A stretch of 64,000 bases of DNA, from the NCBI GenBank assembly GCA_002794775.1, contig NBAY01000090.1, positions 62,001 to 126,000 of the forward strand, given 5' to 3'. Shown piece by piece: positions 1 to 11,500 of this stretch; the first letter of the stretch is position 1; each line of letters starts with the position of its first letter. The position numbers and the translations under genes are program-made. The notes under the pieces are model-generated. The model made no database searches. It had not been told where the DNA came from and worked only from the letters and a program-made list of their open reading frames with translations. The stretch comes from Porodaedalea pini (Eukaryota; Basidiomycota; Agaricomycetes; Hymenochaetales; Hymenochaetaceae).

Positions 1-1800
1 TGACAGGCTCGATGAGGATGTCTTAAGATGATGAAGGCCCACTCGTGTCACTGGCCATTGAAACGAGGACAATTCTCGAAGGAATACATGCTTTGAGGCC
101 AAAGACGTCTACGTGGAACTAGAGAAAATTTCCAAATGGGAAGTCTTGGCTTTAGAAAAATGTGCGTCCACATACAAAGCCTTTGACCATACGAATCACG
201 GCCTTATCTCACCAATCTGTGTTTTGCAGTATATGGGCTGTGCCACGGGACGGGTCATGAGGATCTCAAGCATTGCGCCCTCTACCGCTGGTGAGATTGT
301 TGCCAGCAAGGCACAAGCTGCGAAGGAGGCCAAAGAGGCCATGAATCCAAGAATACGTGGCTCCCAGAAGATGTTGCAAGCACCCTGATTCCCAAACTCT
401 GTCTCAACTTGCTTTGCAAACACATCGGCATATCTGACCTCTTCACTAAGCGCGATGCCGGTGAGCTCAAATGCCTCACCGATATTCAGCTCACATATTT
501 CGACGAGAAACGACCAGCTTAGCTTCAAGCTCGGTCCGAGTCACCTCTTCCCGCCAAAGGAGTACTTCGAGGACAAAACTTTCGAGAATATGAACCTATA
601 CGAGCCCGAGCTCGATCACTGGGCAGACTTCATCTTTGATTGTGCCTCCGGGATGGCAATTCACTGGAAGGATGAGAAGGACCCCACGTAGGAGTTTGGT
701 TAAGAAGCAACGCAATAAAAGTATGTATATTTGTCTCAACCGAGTTCATCTCAGTTCTTATTGCATCTCCAGATGCCACCCTCGTGTGACTTGTGCACAA
801 GGCGCATGCCACTGATATTCCTTACCTTCCTGCATTTAAAGAGAACCATGAAGACGAGCGGGACGAAAATACTTGTGAGGTGTAAGAGGTGCTTGTATTG
901 TGACTTCAACTCAGCTATCACGTATACGCTCCTCTGACCTCCCACCACGCCTCTCTTATAACTAACTCACCCTCCAGATCAGCGAGAACATATGCGACCC
1001 CACTGTCCTGCACGTAGTTGACTATTCCACGAGTGGCGCACCCGGATACAATGCTAACGCGCTGCGCTGGAAAGCAGCGACTTCAAGCACGATGATGACG
1101 AGGAGGAGCAGCTGGCTGACTCTGGCAAAGGGCACGTGGACAAGAGGCGGTATAAAAAAGAAGGCCTGAGGAAGGAGGACTGTAAGCAGCAATAACACAA
1201 CCTACTCTTGCTTCGTCCATCGTCTTTTCCTCTCTTGTTGTCACTTTCTCTTGACTCTTGTGTCATTGTTGCTTTCCTCCCTTCCCATGCATCGTGTTTA
1301 TCCCCAATCTCACGCTGTGCTCCCGTATTCGTCTCAAGAGTGAGATAGAGCCTCCGAAAGCCTTACTTGTTCTCACGTTCAGTGTCGCATAGACGATTGG
1401 TATAATGGTGCTGTTTTCATTGCCTAATGCTAGAGTACAGCCAGTTTTCGTCTCGACAACGAAGTGCGGTATGGATGCATCGAGGACTACGGATGCACGT
1501 ATCAGAGGGAGCATTCAATTTAAAGAGAAAAGCTCAGAGCCAACGTGAAAGTGGTGAGTCTTTTGTCTTTTCAATACTTTACCTCACTGGCTCGTCTTCT
1601 TAAGGTACCTGCAACTTTTTTTTCTTTTTTCTAAAGCTTTTGAGGCTTACTGAGTCGGCAAGTACTCGGGAGCTGTGTATTTGGAAACACACCACTCACT
1701 GGTCAAAAAAAAAGCAGTGAGACTGATTTCATTTGTGAAAGATGAGCAGGAAGCAACATCTCAGTTACAGGCTACAGGATTCTCGCCAGCTCATAATACT
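1..1800. other. gene-poor stretch, no supported gene
   Basis: Short open frames occur on both strands (for example 113-388 and 455-691 on +, 1263-1514 on -). None shows a domain, a signal peptide or an intron-joined continuation that I recognise. The 455-691 frame ends in a fairly protein-like acidic and aromatic stretch, so a decayed gene is possible. I see no RNA gene. Confidence 0.4.
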
Positions 1801-1845
1801 AATGTCTATATAAAAACTTCCTCGCCTCATCATACCTCAACAAAG

Positions 1846-2506
1846 ATGATTTGTATTCTCCCAGCTTCCTCCAATAATTCAATATACTCCTCCTTTGTGA
1901 TCGCTCCGTTCCTAATGAGGCGCTTTTCGACCTCATCCTTGACGAATCTGTCCAGATCAGGGTCCATGTCTTCCAGCCCATCATACTCATGGCAGACTGA
2001 GTGTCATTCAGTCAATCGTAATGTGAAGAAACAAGCAAGAAGTCAGTATGAAGTATTGAGAAAGATAGGAAAAACTGACTAGTGTAAGTCTTGTATTTCC
2101 TCTCTAACAACCCCAATCCGAATGCAGAGAACTTCCCCGTAGCTTTGCCAGGTCCTAGCCTCCAGAGGACTTCCATCAGAATGACGTCGGTGCTCGAATT
2201 GAACCCCTCTTCCACTAGATTTCTCTTAAGCCTAAGACCGTCCTCGGAAAGACAAGGTCCACCACCATAGCAAGCGCTCCAGATTAACAAGCAGTGCGTT
2301 CAAGCTCTGACCATTTCCATGGCAAGTTCGATGGAGACGGGGCCAGCGAGAGATTGCCTGTTTCTGCCCCGGGGTTCAAGAGCATGACGTTCATCATAGG
2401 TCAGGGGGGGAGTCGGAATCATCCAAGTAGAAATGGTCAGTTTCCCAGTCCATTTTGGCTCCTTGGAGCTACACTGTGCCTGTATGAGTCGATAGCAAGG
2501 GTCCAT
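1846..2506 (-). other. possible remnant of an unrecognised gene
   Basis: Three minus-strand open segments follow one another here (2506-2300, 2290-2012, 1990-1846). The last reads as a charged helical tail, LDRFVKDEVEKRL then ITKEEYIELLEEAG, which has the composition of real protein. The frames do not join through obvious GT-AG introns, and no conserved domain is visible. It could be the 3' end of a degraded gene or chance. I assign no function. Confidence 0.2.
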
Positions 2507-2569
2507 GAGTGTGGGACGGCGACAAAGAGCATTAAGGAGAATAGGCTTACCAGATTCAGAGTGTGCTAA

Positions 2570-3630
2570 AGGGTAGCGCTTGAAAGAGGGGTAAGAGCTG
2601 TAGCTTGAGTGCCCCAGAGGGGCTCCTTATATACAGAGCAGGAAATTCATAGTAATCAATTAAGACATTTACGGAAGTGAGTCACAGTGAGTCAGAAGCA
2701 GTCAGGAGCATGAGTCAGTCTGCGTCTTCGAGACTCGAGTCGCCAATTCGAAGACGTGCTACAAGCTGGGCAGTACGTCGGTATATCCTGCAATCCTATA
2801 GTGTAATGCAATATAGAGGGAGAGATACCAGAGAGGGAAAGGGGAAAGAAGGAAAGAAGGAAAGGAAGTAGGAGCCGGAGCCACCTGAGGCAGATCCGCT
2901 CCTCATCATATCGCTCGAAGAGATTCCTACAAGAAAGAAGTCATTGGAGCTCAACAGGGGGGCGATACAATGAGAGCAATTGAGAGTGAACTGAGTAGAG
3001 CTAAATCTAATAGCGAACAAGTGGGCACAGAAATGAGTAAAGGAACTGGTGGATGGGTTGGTAAAAGAATGCCTCATGAAATACGAAGTGGCGATATGGG
3101 GGTGGTGGCGGACAAAGTGAGAGAATCTTCAAATTCACGACTACTCCCGCTACATGCACACCGACGCATGCCTCTCTCTACTGTCCCACGCCCAGGGCTG
3201 AACATCATGATTGCAGTCAGAGCGTTGTGAGTCAGATATCTATCAGTTTGATATTTATAGAACAAATGCAAAAAGCAGAGGTCAAGGGTTGAATCTGGCT
3301 TCTCTGGATTATGCAATCACTTTGGTGAAGCACGTGGCTTACTGTTCCGTAAAGTCCGGCCCGTGATCCCAAAAATCTTATTTATTCCGGCACTCAGCTT
3401 TGTTTGTACATGACACAGTATATTATGCTGGTAATATTCTGGGGCTTGGATCTTTTCTGTTCCAATCACCATATTATCTGACTGCAGAACTCATTTTTGC
3501 GACTTCCAGCATTGCATCAGTGCTGTGCTTGCCATCAAACGTACTACACCCAAGGAACAGCCTGTGAGGCTTTTTTACATGGGCATCTTAATCTTAATAT
3601 TGAACTGACGAAGGCCCTTTTGCCCACAGC
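2570..3630. other. intergenic stretch with a polypurine run
   Basis: No supported gene. A nearly pure purine run made of GA and GGAAA steps lies at about 2814-2869 on the + strand. The rest is short chance frames. Confidence 0.4.
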
Positions 3631-4680
3631 CACTTGATCTCTTACTCCCATCATCCCATCGTGGGAAAGTGAGATCCTCACCCTACACTCTACAACATGT
3701 TTCGTGTGCTCGTCCATCGGTTCATCCGATCCTCCCAATGTCTCCTAGTCGAACCATCCTCCGCTTCAACCTCATACTTGATCGCATCTTGACAGTGATC
3801 GTACAGCTTCGTGCATCTGTGGTGACACCCCTGTGTCGCCCCCCATCCCTATGTCTTTGCATTGTCCCTCCTGTCCGTCAACAGTGACATCGCAAGTGCT
3901 GTTCCAAGCGCACCTCCCATAATCGCCGATTTATACAAGCTCTTGAACACGTCACTAAAATCATCGAATATCAACAATGTATCCTTGCCTATCAACGGCA
4001 AAAGTCTCTTCCCAACTCATCCACTGCCTCCTCCCCTATGTCAGTGGAATTCATCATGGACTCATCACTGGCCCCAGCAGGCCCCTCGCCTCTGCCACCG
4101 CCATCGTCACTTTTACTCTCTCCACCACCTCGTCTAACGATGCCACCATCCATATCTTTCCTCACCCCACAATCTCAGTGGCCTCGCCTTGGTCAACTGA
4201 TCGTTTCAGCCCAATGGCTTCAATGCCAACGGGCTTTGCATCCTCCAACTGCGCCCCGTGTTTATGGGCCGGAAGCAACTCAATTCTGTTCACACCCTCG
4301 CCTGGCGTCCCCAGGCCCTTTGGCCCCATCTTCACATACACACCATGTCCCACAATTTCCTCTGTCACCACCCCCAGTCCCTCCCACTTGTCTCTCCATG
4401 ATTACTCGTACACGTAGCATCTCCTCTCATGCCCCTCAAGCTCCCACTCCACCCCCCTTTCACCAATTATTTTACGTCACTCTTCACCTATCAGACAGAC
4501 TGACATTTCTACTTTACCTCCCCCCCTCCCACCACTTAAACCTCCTGGCCGTCCACGCCGTCACAACTATTCTTTACAGCCTGTTAGTAGCTCTCTCTCC
4601 CTTTCTAATTTCCCTCGCTAGCTTTAGTTCTGTGCTAGCCATATTACGCTTCTGTTAAATTAGGTTCCGTTGTAGAGTGT
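3631..4680 (+). repeat. diverged dispersed repeat, left copy
   Basis: The segment starting ACTTGATCTCTTACTCCCAT at about 3632 recurs in inverse orientation at about 60240-60840. Similarity continues, more diverged, through a C-rich tract that carries long overlapping open frames in two phases (3977-4417 and 4038-4658). Both copies give Pro/Ser/His-rich conceptual products in several frames. That suggests a low-complexity, C-rich mobile or satellite-like family rather than one conserved protein. I see no terminal repeats or transposase. Confidence 0.5.
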
Positions 4681-4730
4681 GTAGTGCAGAGCAGTGCAAA
4701 TATTACTAACCCACAGCCACCATCAGAAAT

Positions 4731-4860
4731 GACAAATTCTGTCAAATTCTGTCAAATTCTGTCAAATTCTGACAAGTTCTGACAAATTCTGACAAATTCT
4801 GACAAATTCTGACTAAAACTGACTAAAACTGACTAAAACTGACTAATTCTGACTAAAATT
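4731..4860 (+). repeat. 10-bp tandem repeat, 13 units
   Basis: Thirteen consecutive 10-base units keep exact register from 4731 to 4860. The first eight are variants of GACAAATTCT or GTCAAATTCT; the last five drift to GACTAAAACT and related words. There is no coding capacity. The block structure (GTC, then GAC, then GACT versions) shows expansion in steps. Confidence 0.9.
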
Positions 4861-4983
4861 TGTCACTATTAGTCAGCCTTCTCCCTGCCGCTTTTCACAG
4901 TACCCCCCCAAAGTGGCAACTCTGCAGATCACTCAAAGTGGCAGCATACACATAACACTTTGAGCTCAAACAACCCATTTCTC

Positions 4984-5195
4984 ACTTGAACAAAATTGGA
5001 AAAATCATTAAAAAATTAAATATAATTAGAAAATTAATATGCCATCTTCCCCATGACTATTGGTGCATAAATTGCCACATTACATCAACTAATTTGAGCT
5101 TTCCTGATGATGCATGAATAGATTGCTTACTTTGCTATCAAACAAAATCGGAAAAAATTATTAAAAAATTAGATCTAATTAGAAATTTACTGCCC
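4984..5195 (+). repeat. imperfect direct repeat pair, AT-rich
   Basis: About 55 bases at 4989-5044 (containing AACAAAATTGGAAAAAT) recur at about 5140-5193 (AACAAAATCGGAAAAAAT), followed by similar TTAAAAAATTA blocks. The spacing is about 150 bp. A weaker third echo lies near 5370-5390. This is non-coding, AT-rich repeat debris outside the large palindrome. Confidence 0.6.
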
Positions 5196-5300
5196 TTTTC
5201 AGAAGTATTGTCACACGTGATTTCACTGATTTTCATGCCACAAGAGCCTCAAAACACAAACATTTTCATATCTCAACCAAAAGTTGACCATTTTGCATCA
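5187..5300 (+). repeat. fragment related to the end of the right-edge palindromic element
   Basis: From TTACTGCCCTTTTCAGAAG at 5187 the sequence matches 62942-63052 with only a few substitutions over about 105 bases, then diverges near 5300. In the right-edge copy this sequence is the outer part of a long inverted-repeat arm. The fragment is therefore a lone terminus of the same repeat family, about 300 bp outside the left boundary of the giant palindrome. Confidence 0.75.
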
Positions 5301-5611
5301 TCTACAGCCATTTTCATAAGTCCTGTGACATGTGCATGTCATGTGAAGTGAGCCATGTCAGAGCCAAAGCGTCAAAAAATTAGAATGAATGCCTATTTTC
5401 TCTGTGAATTCTGCACAGAACCTGCTCATTAAGTACTCAAAAAAAAGGCATGGTTCTCAGGAGAAGAAATAAGTAAAATAGGGAGCAATAAATTGACTGT
5501 GTAGGTGGGTGGAGATCAAACAAGTGCAGCTGGTCTGTTCTCTCACCCATTTCCACTGAGATTCAAAAATTATGGCTCCCCTAAATCTATCTATAAAATT
5601 CCACTTCAGGC

Positions 5612-5680
5612 TACCCCTAAAAGTAGACCTATTAGGCTAATTCTTACACACAGATAATTAGCCTATTAGGGGTCAGGTTT
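5612..5680 (+). repeat. terminal hairpin of the left arm
   Basis: CCTATTAGGCTAATT at 5628-5642 pairs with AATTAGCCTATTAGG at 5656-5670 (14 of 15 bases) across a 13-base loop, with CCCCTAA and TTAGGGG-like extensions outside. The same structure ends the right arm at about 26243-26311. Its position just inside both outer boundaries makes it a candidate end-recognition structure. No known family assignment. Confidence 0.7.
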
Positions 5681-5689
5681 GGGCGTACC

Positions 5690-5945
5690 CAATTTCCTGG
5701 GTGCGCCCAGTGGGTGTGAGCTGGGTATACCCAATTGTTATTACTGTGGGAAAATTGGGCCTACCCAGCTCCTAGGGCACTCTAAACTGGGCCTCCCCAA
5801 TGTTCCTAGTGGGCATGCCCAATTTTCTGGGTGTGCCCATATGGGCATGCCCAATTTTTTGGGTGTACCCAGGTGGGCATGCCCTGGGTGTACCCAGATA
5901 TGTCACTGTCACTGACTGTCTGGGGGACTTTGGGGCACACCCAGA
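5690..5945 (+). repeat. outer array of palindromic GGG...CCC decamers, left arm
   Basis: Words of the form GGGCATGCCC, GGGTGTACCC or GGGTATACCC, each nearly self-complementary, alternate with CAATTTTCTGGG linkers roughly every 14-20 bases. Open frames across the tract come from the repeat composition and are not treated as genes. A mirrored copy lies at 25978-26233. Confidence 0.85.
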
Positions 5946-6378
5946 AAATCATCCCTCCCTCCCCTTTTATTTTTTTATTTTCTTCTTCAGCTGTATACTT
6001 CTAATGGCTTCATAGGTGCATATATAAATATAGGTTGCATGCTGAATGTGCATCTGCTATTTTAAGTTCTGTATATAGCTTGTAGACATTATAAAGAATG
6101 AAAGTCAATTATATTGACATCTGAGCTTGCTATTGCAGACTACTCATTGTCAAGTGCAAATAGCAAGTTGTTTGATTAAGCTTTGAGCTCAGTTTTGAAT
6201 GTATCTTGACCTCAATCAAGCTCAAATTTTATTTATTTAATTTGGGGCTTCATTCTACTTCAAAGTTCAAATCTCAATTCTATTGCTACAAGTTTCTTCT
6301 CCCTTAGGTCATAACAATCAAGCTAGAACCTCATGGTTGATTCTTGAGCTCTACATTCATTCTCAAATTGAGCAGCTT
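5946..6378. other. AT-rich non-coding part of the left arm
   Basis: This lies between the decamer array and the retrotransposon. It is AT-rich with no coding signal. It is mirrored in the right arm at about 25544-25977. Confidence 0.6.
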
Positions 6379-6383
6379 CTGTA

Positions 6384-6796
6384 TGTTAGAACCTGAACTT
6401 TCACCTTTTCCTTTATTTTCCCTTTTACCATTTCCTTTATTATATTCGTCCTTTTCATTATATTTACCCATCTTACACAATCATTCCCACACTACCTTCA
6501 TTCGTTCCATTCCCACTCGTTATGTAATGTTAGGTAATATAGTCTCACGGTCGTCGCTATATAAGGTCTCAGGAATCGCATGAACTCCTTGTTCTGCTTT
6601 TCCTCTTACCTCCGTGACGACCTAGGTGAGACTCGTCCCCCTTGTATTAGTTTAGACTTGTATTAATCCTCTTACCTCCGTGACGACCTAGCCTGAGTAA
6701 GCGTGTCCCGAGTCTACGCTCGAGTATAGCACGTCCCAGGCGACAGTCAGCCGAGGCCTGCCCAGTCCGAGTCGTCTCCCGGGCTCCCGCCTAACA
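6384..6796 (+). repeat. 5' LTR
   Basis: 413 bp, TG...CA ends. It contains TATATAAG at 6558-6565 and an internal 25-bp direct repeat (6601-6625 and 6667-6691). It is identical to the 3' LTR except for one transition. Confidence 0.97.
6558..6565 (+). promoter_or_regulatory. LTR TATA box
   Basis: TATATAAG lies about 30 bases upstream of GTTCTGCTTTT (6591-6601). This puts the predicted transcript start at about 6588-6592, exactly at the sequence that complements the primer site. Confidence 0.7.
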
Positions 6797-6797
6797 T

Positions 6798-6808
6798 AAA
6801 AGCAGAAC
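6798..6808 (+). promoter_or_regulatory. self-complementary primer binding site (Tf1-type)
   Basis: AAAAGCAGAAC begins two bases after the 5' LTR. It is a perfect complement of GTTCTGCTTTT at 6591-6601, the expected 5' end of the element's own RNA. It has no TGG start expected for pairing with a tRNA 3' CCA end. Tf1/sushi-group chromoviruses prime reverse transcription this way; here it is inferred from sequence alone. Confidence 0.7.
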
Positions 6809-7506
6809 CTCACCCAGGCTCATCCCCAGCGTAAGTCGTCGCTGTCGACTCGCCTTCACTCGGTCTAGAGGAGCGCTCCCCTCGACGGACTTGACGTGTA
6901 AACCCCCTAAACGACAACCCTCAACCCTGCCCGGACGTTTTCGGACGTTCGTGTATTACGTAAATATATCAACCGACATTTCCCGACCCTGGCTCTACGA
7001 ATTAGCCTCTGGTGGAGCACGCACCTAACGTGGACGTGGGTAACAAGACGAGTCCAAACTTCGACGACAATCTCGTTTGTAATCTCACTCGGATCCTACC
7101 GCCTCGTCATCAACTTCGCTGATGAACCCGCTCAACGTTGGCGTAACCCTGGATCAAACGCGCAACCGATCCCTGTCCCTCCGCCAACGTCAAGATAGAT
7201 CTCACCGACGAACAGCAACGGGCCCTTCCTGCTTCAGCCCGTTGGGATCCAGACCGACCAGGCTACGTCGCGACCAATAATAGCGGCGTCGCTCACGACA
7301 TCTGGTGGAGTGAAATCCGGCGCAGCTGGTATTCATCAGACGAACGAGGGAGGAGAGCAAGGTGGCCCCCAGCCACTCCGTCGTCACCTGCACCGTCAAC
7401 GTCTACGGTCAACCTACCACCGACCCCAGGTCCTTACCGCGAAACCAACAGAGACCCCTCACCGCCGACTCCTCCAGAACCTTCGACACCCGCACCCGAA
7501 CCCGCG
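6809..7506 (+). other. retrotransposon 5' leader
   Basis: About 700 bases between the primer site and the gag start. Short overlapping frames exist (7310-7636, 7362-7616), but none has a retroelement domain. It probably holds packaging signals. Confidence 0.6.
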
Positions 7507-8586
7507 ATGTCAGCAGAAGGTTTCAGCCAACAGCAAATGGCGCAGATCGCGGCCATCGTTGCGAATGCCTTCGCCCATCAGGCGAACAACGCCCCAGCAC
7601 CGGTCGCGGCCGCTAACCCCCCGACCCCCAACATAGATGTCGCCCGGCCACGAGAATTCACTGGTGGCGACGATTACCTCGACTTCAGACGTGAAGTCCT
7701 CCTTTTTGTATCCGCAAATCCAAGTCGATACCCTACGTCAGAGAGTAAGATTTATGTAGCTCTCTCCTACCTGAAGGGTGGTAATGCGGCAACGTGGGCG
7801 CAGAACTACGTCGAGGAGTCGACAACGTCGGGGATCGTCACCTTCACCGACAGCTGGGAAAGATTCCAGGAACGACTCGATGCCTCATTCGACGACCCGA
7901 ATCGCAAGGAGAAAGCGCTGAAGGATTTCCGAGATAAGGTTCAGAAGGACCTAACCGCGGACGAGTTCTTCCAGAAGTTCGACGTGATAATTAAGCGCGC
8001 CGAGTTGAAAGACGACAGCGTCATCTGCGATCGCCTCAAGCGGGCGATGAACATTGAGGTGGTCCGTGGAGTGCTAAGGTCGACGCCAGTCCCAACGAAA
8101 TACGAGGATTGGAAGAACAAGGCGATTGAAATAGACCGCGGCGAACAGCAGATTCGCGCTATCCAACGAGGACGCGCCTTTCTTCCCCCGCCTCGCCTAC
8201 CACAACAAGCGCCCCCAGCTCGCCGTCAGGTAGCGGCCCCTCACGTCGACAGACACGATGCAACCGGCGTCACCTTTGGAGGCGCTGGTCAACCGATGGA
8301 CGTCTCGATGAACGAGGCACAACGACGACGTGCGTGCTGGATCTGTGGTGGGCTGGGCCACTTTAAAGACAAGTGCCCACAGGCGAAACCGATCATCCAG
8401 CGCATGCTGGAACTGATGGCGCCAGGCGAACGTTGTGTCCTCGCCGACGAGCTCGGAGCAATGAAGGAGTCGGCCTTCGAGGAAGTCGTAGACACTTGGA
8501 GGTCGACGGTGGAGGACTATGTGGAGGAAGAAGGCGATAACGAAGAGGTCGTCGACTCGCAGGGTTTTGCGAATGGTCAGGCGTAG
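7507..8586 (+). CDS. gag: retrotransposon Gag
   Basis: A 359-residue structural protein expected to assemble the virus-like particle and bind element RNA. Residues about 60-175 resemble the retrotransposon Gag core, with hydrophobic helices around SWERFQERLDASFDDP and the DEFFQKFDVIIKRAEL segment. A zinc knuckle CWICGGLGHFKDKC lies at about 277-290, with CX2CX4HX4C spacing intact. The N-terminus is Gln/Ala/Pro-rich and the C-terminus strongly acidic. The chosen ATG opens the longest frame and precedes a plausible QQQMAQIAAIVANAF helix. The stop (8584-8586) lies inside an overlap with the pol frame, which is open from 8541. Confidence 0.92.
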   Translation: MSAEGFSQQQMAQIAAIVANAFAHQANNAPAPVAAANPPTPNIDVARPREFTGGDDYLDFRREVLLFVSANPSRYPTSESKIYVALSYLKGGNAATWAQNYVEESTTSGIVTFTDSWERFQERLDASFDDPNRKEKALKDFRDKVQKDLTADEFFQKFDVIIKRAELKDDSVICDRLKRAMNIEVVRGVLRSTPVPTKYEDWKNKAIEIDRGEQQIRAIQRGRAFLPPPRLPQQAPPARRQVAAPHVDRHDATGVTFGGAGQPMDVSMNEAQRRRACWICGGLGHFKDKCPQAKPIIQRMLELMAPGERCVLADELGAMKESAFEEVVDTWRSTVEDYVEEEGDNEEVVDSQGFANGQA

Positions 8587-11500
8587 CCATCGGGGCGACT
8601 GACCGAGAAGAACAAGAGACTTCGAATCCGGATCCGCTAAAATATAACCAACCGTTTGTACAATACGTAGATGCGAACAACGTCGATGGTTTTCCCGATT
8701 ACGAAGTCTCCACCGGTGTGAACAAGAATGAAGAGTACGAACAACTGTTCATGAGAGGAACTGGCGGACGCCAGCTGGACCTTCTCCTGACCGTCGAGCA
8801 TGAAATAGCTGGTGAGGCGAGAGAGGTAGATGCGCATGCCCTTGTGGATTCGGGATGCACGGGATCCTGCATCGACGTCAGGTTCGTCGAGAGGTACGGG
8901 TTGGAAACGAAACGCTACATTCGACCCCTCGCGGTGCTGAACGCCGATGGCACGCACAATGAGGCCGGATTGATCGAGGAGTACGTTGACGTCGAACTCA
9001 TGATCGGCCGTCATCGGGAGAAGATCGTCCTCGCAGTAACGTCCCTAGCATCATCGAACATCTTCCTGGGGTACGACTGGCTTCGACGTCACAATCCGGA
9101 GGTCGACTGGAAAACGGGCTCGATCAAATTCACCCGCTGTCCAGAAGAATGTGCGATCGAGAGGGAGCCGGTGGAGGACCTAGGCGAGGTGAAGAAGGTG
9201 GTGGAGCAGATGAGGAGGGTGAGTGAGATGCGAATGGACAAGACGTCCTGGCCCGCATACCTCAACGACTACGCCGACGTTTTCAGCGAAAAAGGTTTCG
9301 AGAAGCTGCCGGAACACCGACCCTGGGATCATGTCATCGACTTGAAGCCCGACTTCAAACCGAGCGACTGTAAGATCTACCCGCTCACGCCGACTGAGCA
9401 GCAGTCACTCAAGGACTTCCTTGATGAAAACCTGAAGTCGGGTCGCATTCGACGGTCGATATCGCCCATGGCGTCGCCCTTCTTCTTCATTAAGAAGGCC
9501 GACAAATCGCTACGCCCGATCCAGGATTACCGTAAGCTCAATGACGGTACGATCAAGAACAAGTATCCCCTCCCTCTCATTGACGAACTCGTCGACAAGG
9601 TCAAGAAAGCGAAATACATCACTAAGCTTGACCTTCGCTGGGGGTACTACAATATCCGGATCCGCGAGGGTGACGAATGGAAAGCAGCGTTTCGCACGAA
9701 CATGGGCCTCTTCGAACCGACGGTCATGTTTTTTGGCCTTTGCAACGCGCCGGCCACGTTCCAGGCCTTTGTCAACCACATCTTTAAGGACCTAATCTAC
9801 GCGAACTTGATCATCGTATACCTCGACGACATCCTGATCCTCTCGGAAACCATTGAGGAGCATATCGACACGTCGAGGCGCGTACTCCAGATCCTCCGAG
9901 AGAATGGCCTGTACCTGAAGCCGGAGAAGTGCGAGTTTGACGCCAAGGTCGTCAAATACCTCGGCCACATCATCGGCAATGGAGAGATCAGGGCTGACCC
10001 GGCAAAGACGGAGGCGATTGCGAACTGGCCAGTCCCACGGAACCTCAAGGAGCTGCAACAGTTCCTCGGCATGGGAAACTGGCTGAGACGGTTTATTAAG
10101 GACTACAGCAAGGTGGTCCGACCGTTGACGTCGTTAACGGGCAAGAAGGACTGGGTATGGGAGACCGAACAGCAGGAAGCATTCAAGGAGCTGAGACGAC
10201 GTCTCTGCTCACCTCCAGTCCTAGCCATCGCCAATGACGAGGGCCCTTTCCGCGTAGAAGCGGACTCGTCGAACTTTGCGCTCGGTGGTGTGTTGTTGCA
10301 GAAGCAGGAAGGGAAGTGGAGGGTGATCGCCTACAGGTCAGAGGCACTTGAACCGGCGGAACGAAACTACGAGATCTACGACAAGGAGATGCTCGCGATC
10401 GTTTCGGCGCTCAAGGAGTGGCGGCAATACCTCCTTGGCGCTCGCCACAAAATTGAAATCTGGTCCGACCACGCCAACCTCACCTATTTCAGGTCAGCGC
10501 AGAAGCTGAGCTATCGTCAAGCTCGCTGGCGAACCGAACTCGAGGAATTCGACTTCCACCTCGAACACAAGTCGGGGAAGACAATGGGCAAGGCCGACTT
10601 GCTGTCACGCAAGGCGGGCTATGATCAGGGCAAGGATGACAATGACGGCGTCGTGTTCATCAAGGAGAAATGGCTGAACCGTGGGGTGGTAAGGACGTCG
10701 CGTGATGAAATGTTGGAACGAGTGGGTGAGGCACAGAGAGCGCAAGACGAGATGGAGAGGCCGACGAATATGGTGAAGGTCGACGGGTTGTGGCGGATGA
10801 AAGGCAAGGTGTACGTGCCGTCGACGATGAAGGAAGCGGTATTGCGGGAGTACCACGACTCGACCCTGGCAGGACATCCTGGATCGTCGAAGACGGTCGA
10901 ACTGGTACGTCGAGACTTCTGGTGGGTGTCAATGTTCTCCGATGTCCGAACATACATCCGAGGATGCAACCGTTGCCAACGGACGAAAGCCTTAAGAACG
11001 TCGAGGTCGAGACCGCTTCATCCTAACGCGATCCCTGAAGGTCCCTGGGAGATCGTCACGGTCGACCTAATCGGAGAACTCCCGGACTCTAAGGGACACA
11101 ATGCAATCTGCGTCTTCGTGGACAGATTCTCGAAACAGATGCATGCCATCCCGACGACGACGAAACTGTCAGCGGAAGGCATGGCTCAGTTATACCGAGA
11201 CCACGTCTTCCGCCTCCATGGCCTACCGAAGAAGATCATCCACGACCGAGGCACACAGTTCGATGCGTCGATGATGAAGGAGCTATACAAACTCCTACAC
11301 ATCGAAGGCAACCCGTCAACGGCATACCACCCACAAACGGACGGTCAGACGGAACACGTCAATCAAGAGCTCGAACAGTACCTCCGGCTCTTCGTCGATC
11401 ATCGGCAATCGGACTGGAAGGACTGGCTCCCCCTCGCAGAGTTCGCCTACAACAACCGTGAACATTCAGCGACAAGGATGTCACCCTTCTACGCAAACAC

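Noticed and set aside
4038..4658. 206-residue ORF as a gene
   Set aside because: A Pro/Ser/His-rich frame overlapping another long frame (3977-4417) in a C-rich repeat; no domain and no conserved frame in the right-hand copy.
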